NCBI RefSeq assembly: GCF_003385395.1 | Contig: NZ_QNUG01000001.1 | Location: forward strand, 101,901-165,900 | Reading direction: 5' to 3' | DNA from: Epilithonimonas hispanica | Lineage (GTDB): Bacteria; Bacteroidota; Bacteroidia; Flavobacteriales; Weeksellaceae | DNA length: 64,000 nt | Shown: positions 17,752 through 25,872 of the stretch, piece by piece | Layout of the letters: each line of letters begins with the position of its first letter | How positions within the stretch are numbered: position 1 is the stretch's first letter | Made by a program: the position numbers and the translations under genes | Notes under the pieces: generated by a model | Databases searched by the model: none | The model's input: the letters and a program-made list of their open reading frames with translations, nothing else | What the model was told of the DNA's origin: nothing

Positions 17752-18117
17752 TCAATAAAAGAATAATTTCAAATACGGCCAATAAATCAAAGCGCCAACA
17801 CAAATTGAAACAATAACAGAAAGCAGAACCGCGCCGCCAGACAAATCCTTGATGATTCCAATTCTTTGGTCAAATTCAGATTGTATATAATCACAGATTT
17901 TTTCGATACAAGTATTAACGGCTTCTGTAATTAAAACAACAAAACTTGTAATAAGAATCATGCAAGTTTCAAAAGGGTTAAGTCCAAAAAAAACGATCAG
18001 AAAAAGATTAATCATCAAACCAAAAACTTCGATTTGAAAATTGCGCTCGTTTCGCAAAATCCATACCAATCCCTTGATTGTAAATTGCACACTTTTATAA
18101 AATGGAGGTTTTTTCAT
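17752..18117 (-). CDS. dgkA: Diacylglycerol kinase family protein (DgkA-type)
   Basis: This 121-residue integral membrane kinase phosphorylates diacylglycerol or undecaprenol. The family hallmark E-A-x-N-T-x-I-E is present as ITEAVNTCIEKICDY, followed by the IKDLSGGAVLLS segment that supplies the second metal-binding region. Three hydrophobic helices are visible (about residues 28-47, 50-68 and 92-116), as in DgkA trimers. Whether the substrate is diacylglycerol, as in proteobacteria, or undecaprenol, as in many Gram-positive homologues, cannot be told. Neighbouring ddl and coaD suggest envelope and lipid housekeeping. Confidence 0.88.
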   Translation of the reverse strand: MKKPPFYKSVQFTIKGLVWILRNERNFQIEVFGLMINLFLIVFFGLNPFETCMILITSFVVLITEAVNTCIEKICDYIQSEFDQRIGIIKDLSGGAVLLSVIVSICVGALIYWPYLKLFFY

Positions 18118-18161
18118 TTTTAATTAAATAAAATTGATTTCTGATTCTATTCTTTGAAATC

Positions 18162-18245
18162 TTTGCTGAGTTTTACAGCATTGCGAACTTTAAAAATATT
18201 TTCAATAATTTCAAAAAAAATCTTCGCGGACTTTGCGTTTAAAAA
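18162..18245. repeat. CTTTGCG-type dispersed repeat, copy upstream of dnaN
   Basis: The left unit TTTGCTGAGTTTTACAGC with TTGCGAACTTTAAAA and the right unit GCGGACTTTGCGTTTAAAA match the copies at 50285-50363 and 52882-53008. Confidence 0.7.
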
Positions 18246-18354
18246 TTCAGCAATTATCAAATTTTCACAAAGTTATTCAAACTTATTTTACTCCAATTCA
18301 AAAAAAATGTTAATAACTAAATAAAATCAACTTTTACAATCGAACCGAAATCAT

Positions 18355-18362
18355 TATATTTG
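18355..18362 (+). promoter_or_regulatory. Putative -7 element for dnaN
   Basis: TATATTTG matches TAnnTTTG and ends 23 bases before the dnaN start, the same spacing as for fbp and metG. Confidence 0.55.
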
Positions 18363-18385
18363 TGGAATTGAAATAAATACAGTTT

Positions 18386-19516
18386 ATGAGATTTATTGTT
18401 GCCAGTGGCGATTTGCAAAAAGCTTTACAGACGGTGAGTGGCGTGATTTCAGGTTCACAATCCAGACCAATTTTGGAGAATTTTCTTTTCGAATTAGACC
18501 AGAACTTGTTGACAGTTACGGCTTCTGACGGTGAAACGACTTTGATTACTTCTCTTGAAGTGAAGTCGGATGACAAAGGAAAATTAGCAGTTCCAGGTAA
18601 GATTTTTCAGGATTTCTTGAAAACTTACGGTGAACAGCCTTTGACTCTTGCAGTTAAAGACTCCGAAGACGGAAACGGAAGCGTTTTGGAAATTTTGGAT
18701 GAGAAAGACAACTTTGCAGTAGCGTTAGACAATGCGGATGATTATCCTGAGTTGCCGGAATTTGATGCATCTCAGAAAGTAACAATCGGTGGAGGAGTTT
18801 TGGCAGAGGCTCTTAACAATACACTTTTCGCTACAAGTAACGATTCTCTTCGTCCTGTGATGACTGGTGTTTTATTCCAATTCAAAGAAGATGAAACTAA
18901 TTTTGTTTCCACAGATTCTCACAGATTGGTGGTTTACAAAAGAACAGATATCACGCATTCTGAAACTTTGGAATTCATTATGCCAAAGAAACCTTTGTCA
19001 ATTTTCAAAAATATCCTGAACAATTCCAACGAAGATGTTGTGATTGAATTCAGTGATAATATGGCGAAATTCACATTCGGAAATAACATCTGGATTTGTC
19101 GTTTAATTGACGGGAAATATCCAAATTACAACGCTGTAATCCCGAAAGAAAATCCAAATGTTTTGACTATCAACAGAAGTTTACTTTTGAGTTCTATCAG
19201 AAGAGCATCTATTATGTCCAACAAATCTACGAATCAAGTGAGATTCAAATTATCTGGTAACGTTCTTCACCTTCACGCAGAAGATACAGAATACGCAAAC
19301 AAAGCGGATATGCAGATTCCTTGTGATTATAACGGCGATGATATCAATATTGGTTTCAGTTCAAAATTCTTGACAGAAATGTTATCCGTTTTGGCTTCTG
19401 ATGATATTACAATGAAAATGTCTCAGCCAAACAGACCTGGAATTGTAGAACCGGTTGACGGATTGGAGGAGAATGAAAGTATCCTGATGCTTTCTATGCC
19501 TGTAATAGGTTTATAA
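18386..19516 (+). CDS. dnaN: DNA polymerase III beta subunit (sliding clamp)
   Basis: DnaN dimerises into the ring that tethers the replicative polymerase to DNA. The 376-residue sequence has the three repeated clamp domains. The start is MRFIVASGDLQKALQTVSGVI and SRPILENFLFEL follows. The carboxy terminus has the domain-III region ending in ESILMLSMPVIGL, close to the usual clamp end with the ML(S)MP(V)xL motif that lines the partner-binding cleft. It is not next to dnaA here, so the window gives no sign of the replication origin. The gene is followed by an AT-rich hairpin and by a divergent copy of the AGGAGC element. Confidence 0.97.
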   Translation: MRFIVASGDLQKALQTVSGVISGSQSRPILENFLFELDQNLLTVTASDGETTLITSLEVKSDDKGKLAVPGKIFQDFLKTYGEQPLTLAVKDSEDGNGSVLEILDEKDNFAVALDNADDYPELPEFDASQKVTIGGGVLAEALNNTLFATSNDSLRPVMTGVLFQFKEDETNFVSTDSHRLVVYKRTDITHSETLEFIMPKKPLSIFKNILNNSNEDVVIEFSDNMAKFTFGNNIWICRLIDGKYPNYNAVIPKENPNVLTINRSLLLSSIRRASIMSNKSTNQVRFKLSGNVLHLHAEDTEYANKADMQIPCDYNGDDINIGFSSKFLTEMLSVLASDDITMKMSQPNRPGIVEPVDGLEENESILMLSMPVIGL

Positions 19517-19537
19517 TTTTAAAATTAACCATATTTA

Positions 19538-19570
19538 AAATTTGAGATTTGAAATTCAAGTCTCAAATTT
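19538..19570 (+). terminator. Hairpin after dnaN, possible terminator
   Basis: AAATTTGAGA (19538-19547) pairs with TCTCAAATTT (19561-19570) over a 13-base loop, 22 bases after the stop. The following bases are only moderately T-rich. Confidence 0.5.
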
Positions 19571-19593
19571 TAGTTTAAGAATCTTAATTTTTT

Positions 19594-19686
19594 GGGCAGC
19601 AATTTCCGCCTTCCGTTCCCAATCTTTTTTTTCAATGCTTTTCCAACAGCAAAAAAAAGGATTTCCACTCAAGTCGGGCTGCAGCT
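19594..19686 (+). repeat. AGGAGC-type structured 3' element, divergent copy 1 (after dnaN)
   Basis: GCAGC (19596-19600) pairs with GCTGC (19678-19682), then a five-base AATTT bulge, then CCG with CGG. AATC plus a T tract pairs with an A tract plus GGATT. The sequence differs from the other four copies, but the order of helices and the five-base bulge are the same. Confidence 0.6.
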
Positions 19687-19720
19687 TCGCAAAAATGAAG
19701 ATTTGTAAATAAAAATAACC

Positions 19721-19768
19721 TTTGTCATTCCGTAGGAATCTAAACTTTTAGATTTCTTCAATGATAAA
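19721..19768. repeat. ATTCCGTAGGAATC-type hairpin repeat, copy upstream of pheT
   Basis: The left arm TTGTCATTCCGTAGGAATC (19722-19740) is intact. The right arm TTTAGATTTCTTCAATGATAAA region is degenerate. It is related to the near-perfect hairpin at 58383-58435. Confidence 0.65.
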
Positions 19769-19826
19769 ATAACTTAAAAATCTTGAATCTCGTTTCTTGA
19801 ATCTAGATTCTAAATAAAATAAAAGA

Positions 19827-22226
19827 ATGAAAATTTCTAATAATTGGCTTAAAGATTATATCAAAACAGACCTTAACTCAGAAAAAATCAGTGCTTATCT
19901 TACCGATATCGGTTTGGAGGTAGAAGGTGTTGATAAATTCGAAAGCATAAAAGGAAGTCTGGAAGGGATTGTTGTAGGTAAAGTTTTGACTTGCGAAAAA
20001 CACCCAAATGCGGATAAACTAAGCAAAACAACAGTGGATGTTGGAAACGGAAAAGTGTTGGAAATTGTTTGTGGTGCACCAAATGTTGCTTCCGGACAAA
20101 CTGTTCCTGTTGCTGTCGTTGGAACAAAAATCTACACAAAAGACGGAAGTTCTTTCGAAATCAAAAAGGCTAAAATCCGTGGCGAAGTTTCCGAAGGGAT
20201 GATTTGCGCCGAGGACGAATTAGGTTTGAGTGACGACCACGCTGGAATTATGGTTTTGGACGAAACTAAATTTGAAGTTGGAAAACCTTTCGCTGATTAT
20301 TATGAATTGACCAACGATGAGGTTTACGAAATCGGATTGACGCCCAACAGAACCGATGCAATGTCGCATTACGGCGTTGCAAGAGATTTGCAGGCGTTCG
20401 TTTCTTCTAATAATCTGAAATCAGAATTCACAAAATTAGAATCTAAAGTTTTAAACATCGAAGGTTCTCACGATTTCAAATTAGAAGTTGAAGATTCTGA
20501 ATTAACGCCAAGATATTTAGGCGCAGTTTTAGAAAATGTAGAAATCAAAGCTTCTCCGGATTGGTTGAAAGCAAGATTGAAAGCTATCGGACTTTCGCCA
20601 ATTAATAATGTTGTAGATATTACCAATTATATTCTTCACGGGCTTGGACAACCGCTTCATGCTTTTAATGCTGATAAAATTGCAGATAAAACAGTGAAAG
20701 TTGGAACTGTAGAAGCAGGAACCAAATTCAAAACTTTGGATAATGTTGAGAGAACTTTAAACGGTTCCGAAATTATGATCAAAGATGGAAAAGACAATCC
20801 ACTTTGCATCGCCGGAGTTTTCGGTGGAAGTGAAAGCGGAGTTTCTTCCGAGACAAAAACGATTTTCTTAGAAAGTGCTTATTTTAATCCAGTGGCGATT
20901 AGAAAAGCTTCTAAATCTCACGGTTTGAATACCGATGCATCTTTCCGTTTCGAAAGAGGTGTTGACCCTAACAATGCAAGAACTGCTTTGACGCACGCGA
21001 TTAATCTGATTCAGGAATTGGCGGGTGGGAAGTTGGTTGGAGAGATTTTGGAACATTATCCAGAGAAAATCAAAGACCATTATGTGGTTTTCAGATATTC
21101 GAAATTAGACCAGATTTTAGGGACTAAAATTCACAGAGAAAAAATTAAAGAAATTCTTAAATCTCTTGATATTCAGATTCTTAATGAAATTCAAAATGGT
21201 CTTGAATTGTCTGTTCCTGTTTACAGAGCAGATGTTATAAGAGAAATCGATGTGATTGAAGAAGTATTGAGAATCTACGGTTACAACAAAATCGATGCAC
21301 CGAAGAAAATCTCTTTCACACCTGTTAAGTTGAGTTTTGACGACCAAGATGCTCTAGAGAATTCTTGGGCAAGAACGTTGCAATCCAACGGTTTTAATGA
21401 AGTGATGAACAATTCACTTCGCTCTGAAAAAGACGAAACCAATGCTGTGAAATTGCTGAATCCTTTGAGTAATGATTTAGCATTTATGAGAAAGTCTCTG
21501 TTAGAAGGACTTTTGGAAAATGCGATTTATAATATCAACAGAAAATCTTCTGACATCAAGTTTTTCGAATTAGGGAAAATTTATCATAAAAGAGAAAAAT
21601 ACGAAGAAAGAAAGCAATTAGCGATTTTGACTTCGGGAAGAGAAGTTGCGGAAAACTGGCGTCAGCCAAAAAGCGCAACAGATTTTTATTATTTGAAAGC
21701 TTACGTCAAAGTTCTTTTGGAAAAACTGAATCTAGATTTGCAAGAATCAGCTTTGGTTGATGATCGTTTTTCTGATGCTTTGGAAATAAAATCTGACGGA
21801 AAAACTGTTGCAAGAATTGGAAAAGTTGCGGCTCAAATGTTGAAAGATTTCGACATCAGCCAAGAAGTTATTTATGCAGAAATCGAGTTGGAAAACTGCC
21901 AAGCACTGAGAACGAAAGAAAATCTGAAATTCGTAGATATTCCGAAGTTTAACAAAATAAGAAGAGATTTGGCGTTGTTGGTAGATAAAACCATAAACTA
22001 TTCAGAATTATACCAATTGGCGAAGAAAAACAAATCGCCGTTCCTGAAGAATATCAACTTGTTCGATGTTTACGAAGGGAAAAATCTTCCAGAAGGCAAA
22101 AAATCTTACGCAATGAGTTTCGAACTTCTGAATGAGGAAAAAACATTAGAAGATAAGGATATAACAGAGGTAATGAATTCTCTTATAAAATCCTTTCAGA
22201 AAGAATTCAAAGCAGAGTTGAGATAA
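19827..22226 (+). CDS. pheT: Phenylalanine--tRNA ligase beta subunit
   Basis: PheT is the beta chain of the heterotetrameric synthetase that charges tRNA-Phe. The 799-residue protein has an amino-terminal tRNA-binding OB domain (about 42-150, with KHPNADKLSKTTVDVG), the B3/4 editing domain (SPINNVVDITNYILHGLGQPLHAFNADKI), the B5 domain, the catalytic-like core and the carboxy-terminal FDX-ACB domain. pheS is not in the window. The last 65 codons exist a second time at 25325-25522 with 84 percent nucleotide identity. The copy attached to this gene may therefore have been swapped in with the 3.3 kb islet that follows. Confidence 0.97.
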   Translation: MKISNNWLKDYIKTDLNSEKISAYLTDIGLEVEGVDKFESIKGSLEGIVVGKVLTCEKHPNADKLSKTTVDVGNGKVLEIVCGAPNVASGQTVPVAVVGTKIYTKDGSSFEIKKAKIRGEVSEGMICAEDELGLSDDHAGIMVLDETKFEVGKPFADYYELTNDEVYEIGLTPNRTDAMSHYGVARDLQAFVSSNNLKSEFTKLESKVLNIEGSHDFKLEVEDSELTPRYLGAVLENVEIKASPDWLKARLKAIGLSPINNVVDITNYILHGLGQPLHAFNADKIADKTVKVGTVEAGTKFKTLDNVERTLNGSEIMIKDGKDNPLCIAGVFGGSESGVSSETKTIFLESAYFNPVAIRKASKSHGLNTDASFRFERGVDPNNARTALTHAINLIQELAGGKLVGEILEHYPEKIKDHYVVFRYSKLDQILGTKIHREKIKEILKSLDIQILNEIQNGLELSVPVYRADVIREIDVIEEVLRIYGYNKIDAPKKISFTPVKLSFDDQDALENSWARTLQSNGFNEVMNNSLRSEKDETNAVKLLNPLSNDLAFMRKSLLEGLLENAIYNINRKSSDIKFFELGKIYHKREKYEERKQLAILTSGREVAENWRQPKSATDFYYLKAYVKVLLEKLNLDLQESALVDDRFSDALEIKSDGKTVARIGKVAAQMLKDFDISQEVIYAEIELENCQALRTKENLKFVDIPKFNKIRRDLALLVDKTINYSELYQLAKKNKSPFLKNINLFDVYEGKNLPEGKKSYAMSFELLNEEKTLEDKDITEVMNSLIKSFQKEFKAELR

Positions 22227-22264
22227 TTTTCATCAAATCTTTGACAAAATTTATTTTATGCTAT

Positions 22265-22310
22265 AACCCTGTCAGAGTTTTTAGAATTCTGAAAGGGTTT
22301 TTATTTTTTT
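22265..22310 (+). terminator. Terminator of pheT
   Basis: AACCCTGTCAGA (22265-22276) pairs with TCTGAAAGGGTT (22288-22299) with one mismatch, followed by T tracts. A diverged version follows the pheT fragment at 25545-25578, so the duplication includes the terminator. Confidence 0.8.
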
Positions 22311-22651
22311 AAGAGATTTCTAAGGAAAATGATTTCTTCTTCCATATGTTTGATTTGCTTTTGATATGAGTTCCTTTCATTTTCAAAAGATTCTTTAATA
22401 TTTAATGTTAAATAATTATTTTCTGAACTAGAACAATTATTGAACATCTGTTTTTCATCAAAAGTCAAAATATCAGGAGGTTTCATTTCAAAAAAATCTG
22501 CTAGTTTTTCTAAACGCTCCAAATCTAATTTTGTCTTATTATTTTCCACATCAGAATATGCTCTTTGGGTAATGTGTAATTTATCCGCTACTTCTGATTG
22601 AGAAAATCCTTTTATTTCTCTAATGCGTTTTATTTTGTGACCAATTTGCAT
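22301..22651 (-). CDS. XRE-family helix-turn-helix regulator (116 aa)
   Basis: The first 60 residues form a Cro/CI-type DNA-binding domain: IGHKIKRIREIKGFSQSEVADKLHITQRAYSDVENNKTKLDLERLEKLADFF. The second half is a coiled-coil-like segment rich in Glu, Asn and Lys (about 85-114), likely for dimerisation. It is the first gene of the islet between the two pheT 3' ends and is divergent from the lipoprotein gene, so it probably regulates that promoter region. Its targets are not known. Related small XRE proteins with a coiled-coil tail are common as orphan regulators in flavobacteria. Confidence 0.85.
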   Translation of the reverse strand: MQIGHKIKRIREIKGFSQSEVADKLHITQRAYSDVENNKTKLDLERLEKLADFFEMKPPDILTFDEKQMFNNCSSSENNYLTLNIKESFENERNSYQKQIKHMEEEIIFLRNLLKK

Positions 22652-22842
22652 ATTATTTTTATTAAATATAAATATAGGTATTCTGAAGATATAATTCTTA
22701 AATATGCTGAAATTTTTCTTAATAAAGAAAAAAATCCACTTAAATTTTTTATAAATTATCAGATGTATATTGTGAACTTTATAATAATAAAAATATGCAT
22801 AGAATTATTATTAAAAAATTATTAACTTTAAAATTAATTGAA

Positions 22843-24165
22843 ATGAAAAATTTTTATTATTATTTGATTGGATTTGCATTGTTAACTGTTTTGGGAATCT
22901 ATTCTTGTGACAGAGAAAAATTGATTGAAAACGCTGATCATAATAGCTCTGAAGTTATTGAAAAAGGATTTTCTAAAATTAATATTGATTTTATTACTAC
23001 TGCAGGAAAACCTTATGAAGCTAAGAGATTCGTTATTTCAAATGGCACATTTTATAAAGAATATTCAAATATTACTTCAATAAAAAATGAAATTGTTCCT
23101 AATAATTGTTCCTATAGATTTGTTTGGCATTCTGGAGAATATGATACCCAAGATCAATTAACATTAGATTTAGCTAACAAAGTTTATGATTTTAATTTTT
23201 ATTGCTTGGATAGAAATAAAACCGTTAGTAGAGTTGAGCCATATGTTTTAATAGAAGAAAAAGATGCAAATGCAAAACTGACTTATGAATGGAATGAATC
23301 TACAAATGAACTTACATATTCTTTAGATAGAAAACCAGGTAAAATTGTTGATATAGTTACTTGGATTGATACAAAATTATTAGAACTTCCAAACTATGGA
23401 TTAACAAGTCTTGGGAAAAATGCTGAAGCAATGATTGGAAAAGATGCTTCTGTGTGTTTTCCTCCAAATGTGAATTTAACCATTTCTTGGGGGTCTGCTA
23501 TGGAAAGTTCTGATAAAAAAGTTAATACTGTGAAATTAAAATTTGAAAAAATTCCTGATAATTATACATTTGTAGGGATTCGTGAAGCTACGGATAATGG
23601 TTATATTCTTCCAGAACCCTCTACAGATTTTGATAAAGCAAAAAGAATAGAACTATTAGATGCTAATGGTAAAAAAATTGAAAGTAAATATATCTATCCT
23701 CAATTTGCTGTGCCGAATGGTTTATACTATATGACTCCAAATTATATTTCAGAGTCAGAATTTTATTGTCCTACTATCCCAGTAAAAGTTGAAAATAACA
23801 AAGCATCTATTTTTGAGTATTATCCGATTAAGAAAAATGATTTAAAACCTAATACATTTCATTTAGTGGCAGAATATTATCATACAATAACCAATGTTAA
23901 AGCTAATTTCAGCGATAATAAAATACAAATTTCAGGTAAGGCTAAACAAACTAAGGCGACTAATTATAGTAATTATTATTATGGTGTAATTGTTCTTGAT
24001 ACTAAAACTAAATTGAAAAAAATTAATAATCTTGAGAAGGGCATAGTGAGTGTTTTAAAACAGAATAATGATTATTCAATAAAATATAAAGATGGTCTCC
24101 AGATTGTTTCACTTCGAATTCCATATTCTTCTGATAATTTTATTGTAGAAACAGATAAGTTGTAG
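22843..24165 (+). CDS. Large predicted lipoprotein, unknown function (440 aa)
   Basis: I do not recognise the family. From the ATG at 22843 the protein begins MKNFYYYLIGFALLTVLGIYSC, a lipoprotein signal peptide with the lipidated Cys at residue 22 and an Asp after it. A reading frame opens 16 codons further upstream, but that would spoil the signal peptide. The mature part has no membrane segment, is rich in Lys, Asn, Tyr and aromatic beta-strand patterns, and looks like a surface or periplasmic beta-sandwich protein. It lies inside the pheT-flanked islet, divergent from the XRE regulator, 83 bases before a small gene and the GLPGLI gene. Base composition appears more AT-rich than in the flanking housekeeping genes. 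Confidence 0.7.
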   Translation: MKNFYYYLIGFALLTVLGIYSCDREKLIENADHNSSEVIEKGFSKINIDFITTAGKPYEAKRFVISNGTFYKEYSNITSIKNEIVPNNCSYRFVWHSGEYDTQDQLTLDLANKVYDFNFYCLDRNKTVSRVEPYVLIEEKDANAKLTYEWNESTNELTYSLDRKPGKIVDIVTWIDTKLLELPNYGLTSLGKNAEAMIGKDASVCFPPNVNLTISWGSAMESSDKKVNTVKLKFEKIPDNYTFVGIREATDNGYILPEPSTDFDKAKRIELLDANGKKIESKYIYPQFAVPNGLYYMTPNYISESEFYCPTIPVKVENNKASIFEYYPIKKNDLKPNTFHLVAEYYHTITNVKANFSDNKIQISGKAKQTKATNYSNYYYGVIVLDTKTKLKKINNLEKGIVSVLKQNNDYSIKYKDGLQIVSLRIPYSSDNFIVETDKL

Positions 24166-24248
24166 TTAATAAACAATCATTGTTGCAAATTATTTTGCAA
24201 CAATGATTTGTATGTCAGAGCTTTTTTTAATCGGATAAATTTATTATT

Positions 24249-24419
24249 ATGCAAAAAATTGAAACAGTATTACTTAGGAGTTGGAGCAGTTCGCGACTAC
24301 ATAATGAAGTCAAAAAGGTTATTAATAATTTGCCGCAATATAGTGAGTTAATAAATGTATCTTTTAGTGTTAATATTTATATGATGCCTTATGCGGTCAT
24401 TGTTTTTAAAACTAAATAA
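24249..24419 (+). CDS. Small hypothetical protein (56 aa) in front of GLPGLI gene
   Basis: A complete small reading frame encodes a 56-residue protein that starts MQKIETVLLRSWSSSR and ends NIYMMPYAVIVFKTK. It has a charged amino-terminal helix region, a central EVKKVINNLPQYSELINVSFS segment and a hydrophobic end, with no clear signal peptide. The stop is only five bases before the GLPGLI start, so the two genes are almost certainly co-transcribed. Codon use matches its neighbours. It has none of the cysteine-rich or leader/core features expected of a ribosomal peptide precursor. Function unknown. Confidence 0.6.
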   Translation: MQKIETVLLRSWSSSRLHNEVKKVINNLPQYSELINVSFSVNIYMMPYAVIVFKTK

Positions 24420-24424
24420 TTATT

Positions 24425-25246
24425 ATGAATATATTTAAATTGATTTTTATATTAGGTATTTTCAATGCTTTCTTTGTAAAAGCACAGACCCATCGTTTTC
24501 TTTATCACATTTCTTTCAAAGCAGACTCTTTATCAAATGATTATACAAAAAAGGTATCTGTCTTGGATATAGAAAAAAATAGAGTTAAATTCTTTCCAGA
24601 AGATTTTTTAATAAAAGATTCCATTAGAATTAAGACAGGTAATTATAATTATTCTTATGAAAATTTTGATTATCAATTGATTAGGTATAATAATTCTGGT
24701 GTTAATATTAATTATGCTACCATTGTACCATTGTACTATTCTTACACAACAAATGATAACCAAGATTGGAAAATTGTAAATGAAACAAAAGAAGTAAACG
24801 GATTACAGCTTCAGAAAGCAACCACCTTTTTCGGAGGTCGGCATTGGGAAGCTTGGTTTTCTCTTTCTTTTCCTTTTCAGGAAGGTCCATATAAATTTAG
24901 AGGATTACCAGGATTGATTGTAGAGCTGAAAGATGATAAAAATCAATTTATTTTCCAGCTAGCAAAAAATGTAAATTTGTCCTCCAATTTTGATACTTCT
25001 TTTTATTTGGAAAATCTCAATGAAGAAAAACCAATAAAAATATCAGAAGAAGCGTACAAAAAAATAAAAATAGATAACTTCATAAATCCGTTAAAAGATT
25101 TTGGAGATCAAGAAGTTTTATTTAAGGATGAGTCTGGAAATCTTACAAAATTAAATGTTAAGGATTATACAAAACGCACACAAGATTATTTAAGAAAATA
25201 TAATAATCCTATTGAATTGGATAAAGCAATCTATTATCCTAAATAA
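24425..25246 (+). CDS. GLPGLI family protein, secreted
   Basis: The 273-residue protein has a signal peptide (about residues 1-20, ending FFVKAQ). It carries the name-giving motif of this Bacteroidetes family in GPYKFRGLPGLIVEL (about residues 158-172). Upstream are the usual GRHWEAWFSLSFPFQ segment and a strand-rich amino-terminal half. Members are periplasmic or outer-membrane-associated proteins of unknown function, often present in several copies per genome. It is the last intact gene of the islet before the duplicated pheT end and probably forms an operon with the 56-residue protein. Confidence 0.88.
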   Translation: MNIFKLIFILGIFNAFFVKAQTHRFLYHISFKADSLSNDYTKKVSVLDIEKNRVKFFPEDFLIKDSIRIKTGNYNYSYENFDYQLIRYNNSGVNINYATIVPLYYSYTTNDNQDWKIVNETKEVNGLQLQKATTFFGGRHWEAWFSLSFPFQEGPYKFRGLPGLIVELKDDKNQFIFQLAKNVNLSSNFDTSFYLENLNEEKPIKISEEAYKKIKIDNFINPLKDFGDQEVLFKDESGNLTKLNVKDYTKRTQDYLRKYNNPIELDKAIYYPK

Positions 25247-25324
25247 ATGAAAATATTTATTTATAAACTTTGTTTCAGATTTTGACCGCTTGTTGCTAAA
25301 GGTTTTTACGAGCCAGCATAATCC

Positions 25325-25522
25325 AACAAATCACCTTTCCTGAAAAATATCAATCTGTTTGATGTTTACGAAGGTAAAAACCTTCCGGAAGGCAAAAAAT
25401 CTTATGCATTAAGTTTTGAACTTCTAAACGAAGAAAAAACCTTAAAAGACAAAGACATCACAGAAGTAATGAACTCTCTTATCAAATCTTTCGCAAAAGA
25501 ATTCAATGCGGAGTTGAGATAA
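25325..25522 (+). pseudogene. Duplicated 3' end of pheT (fragment)
   Basis: The frame from AAC at 25325 to TAA at 25522 encodes the last 65 residues of PheT without a start. Compared with the end of the intact gene (22029-22226), 32 of 198 bases differ, but only four residues do (Met to Leu, Glu to Lys, Gln to Ala, Lys to Asn); 25 codons differ silently. The two copies therefore diverged while both were under protein-level selection, as orthologues in different genomes, not as a decaying duplicate. Upstream of 25325 the similarity stops. Downstream the terminator hairpin is also duplicated. Confidence 0.9.
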
Positions 25523-25544
25523 ATTAAGAGGATTTCCCATACAA

Positions 25545-25578
25545 AACCCTTTCAGAGTTTCAAACCTCTGAAAGCGTT
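25545..25578 (+). terminator. Terminator hairpin behind the pheT fragment
   Basis: AACCCTTTCAGAG (25545-25557) pairs with CTCTGAAAGCGTT (25566-25578) with one mismatch. It is a diverged copy of the pheT terminator at 22265-22299. Confidence 0.7.
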
Positions 25579-25588
25579 TCTCTTTTTC

Positions 25589-25640
25589 AGTCTGAGGCTC
25601 TCGAAGCTTGCTAGCATTGTCAGTCTTAGGCTCTCGAACA
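25589..25640. repeat. Two-unit direct repeat TCAGTCTnAGGCTCTCGAA
   Basis: The 19-base unit occurs at 25589-25607 and 25622-25640, differing at one base and 33 bases apart start to start. It belongs to the intergenic repeat material after the pheT fragment. Confidence 0.7.
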
Positions 25641-25701
25641 TATATAAAAAATAAAACTCCTTATAAATTAAAACAAGATTTAAGTAAATGAGTCAAATTT
25701 T

Positions 25702-25815
25702 TAGGAGCTAAATCCCGCTATCCGCTATATCTTTTTGTCATTGCAAACGAAGAGAAGCAATTCTTAGATGTTTTCACTGCAATGGCAAAAAGGGACGACT
25801 CTACTATCGGGGCTA
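25702..25815 (+). repeat. AGGAGC-type structured 3' element, copy 2 (after pheT fragment)
   Basis: The 5' half TAGGAGCTAAATCCCGCTAT and 3' half ending ACTATCGGGGCTA enclose a loop that carries a second hairpin: GTCATTGCA at 25737-25745 pairs with TGCAATGGC (25784-25792). The region 25523-25872 holds only this and the repeats listed beside it. Confidence 0.75.
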
Positions 25816-25823
25816 TAAAATAA

Positions 25824-25855
25824 AAAACCTCAGAAATTTTTCTGAGGTTTTTTTA
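25824..25855. terminator. Terminator of the MoxR-like gene, possibly bidirectional
   Basis: AAAACCTCAGAAA (25824-25836) and TTTCTGAGGTTTT (25839-25851) form a strong stem with A and T tracts on either side. It lies 18 bases after the minus-strand stop at 25873. Confidence 0.85.
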
Positions 25856-25872
25856 GTTAAAAATTGACCAAA

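Noticed and set aside
22795..22842. An upstream ATG extending the islet lipoprotein by 16 residues
   Set aside because: The extension would precede the lipoprotein signal peptide, which begins properly at the ATG at 22843.
25589..25640. Two 19-base direct repeats as integration attachment sites for the islet
   Set aside because: They lie outside the duplicated pheT end, only 33 bases apart, and have no counterpart at the left side of the islet; they look like ordinary intergenic repeat debris.
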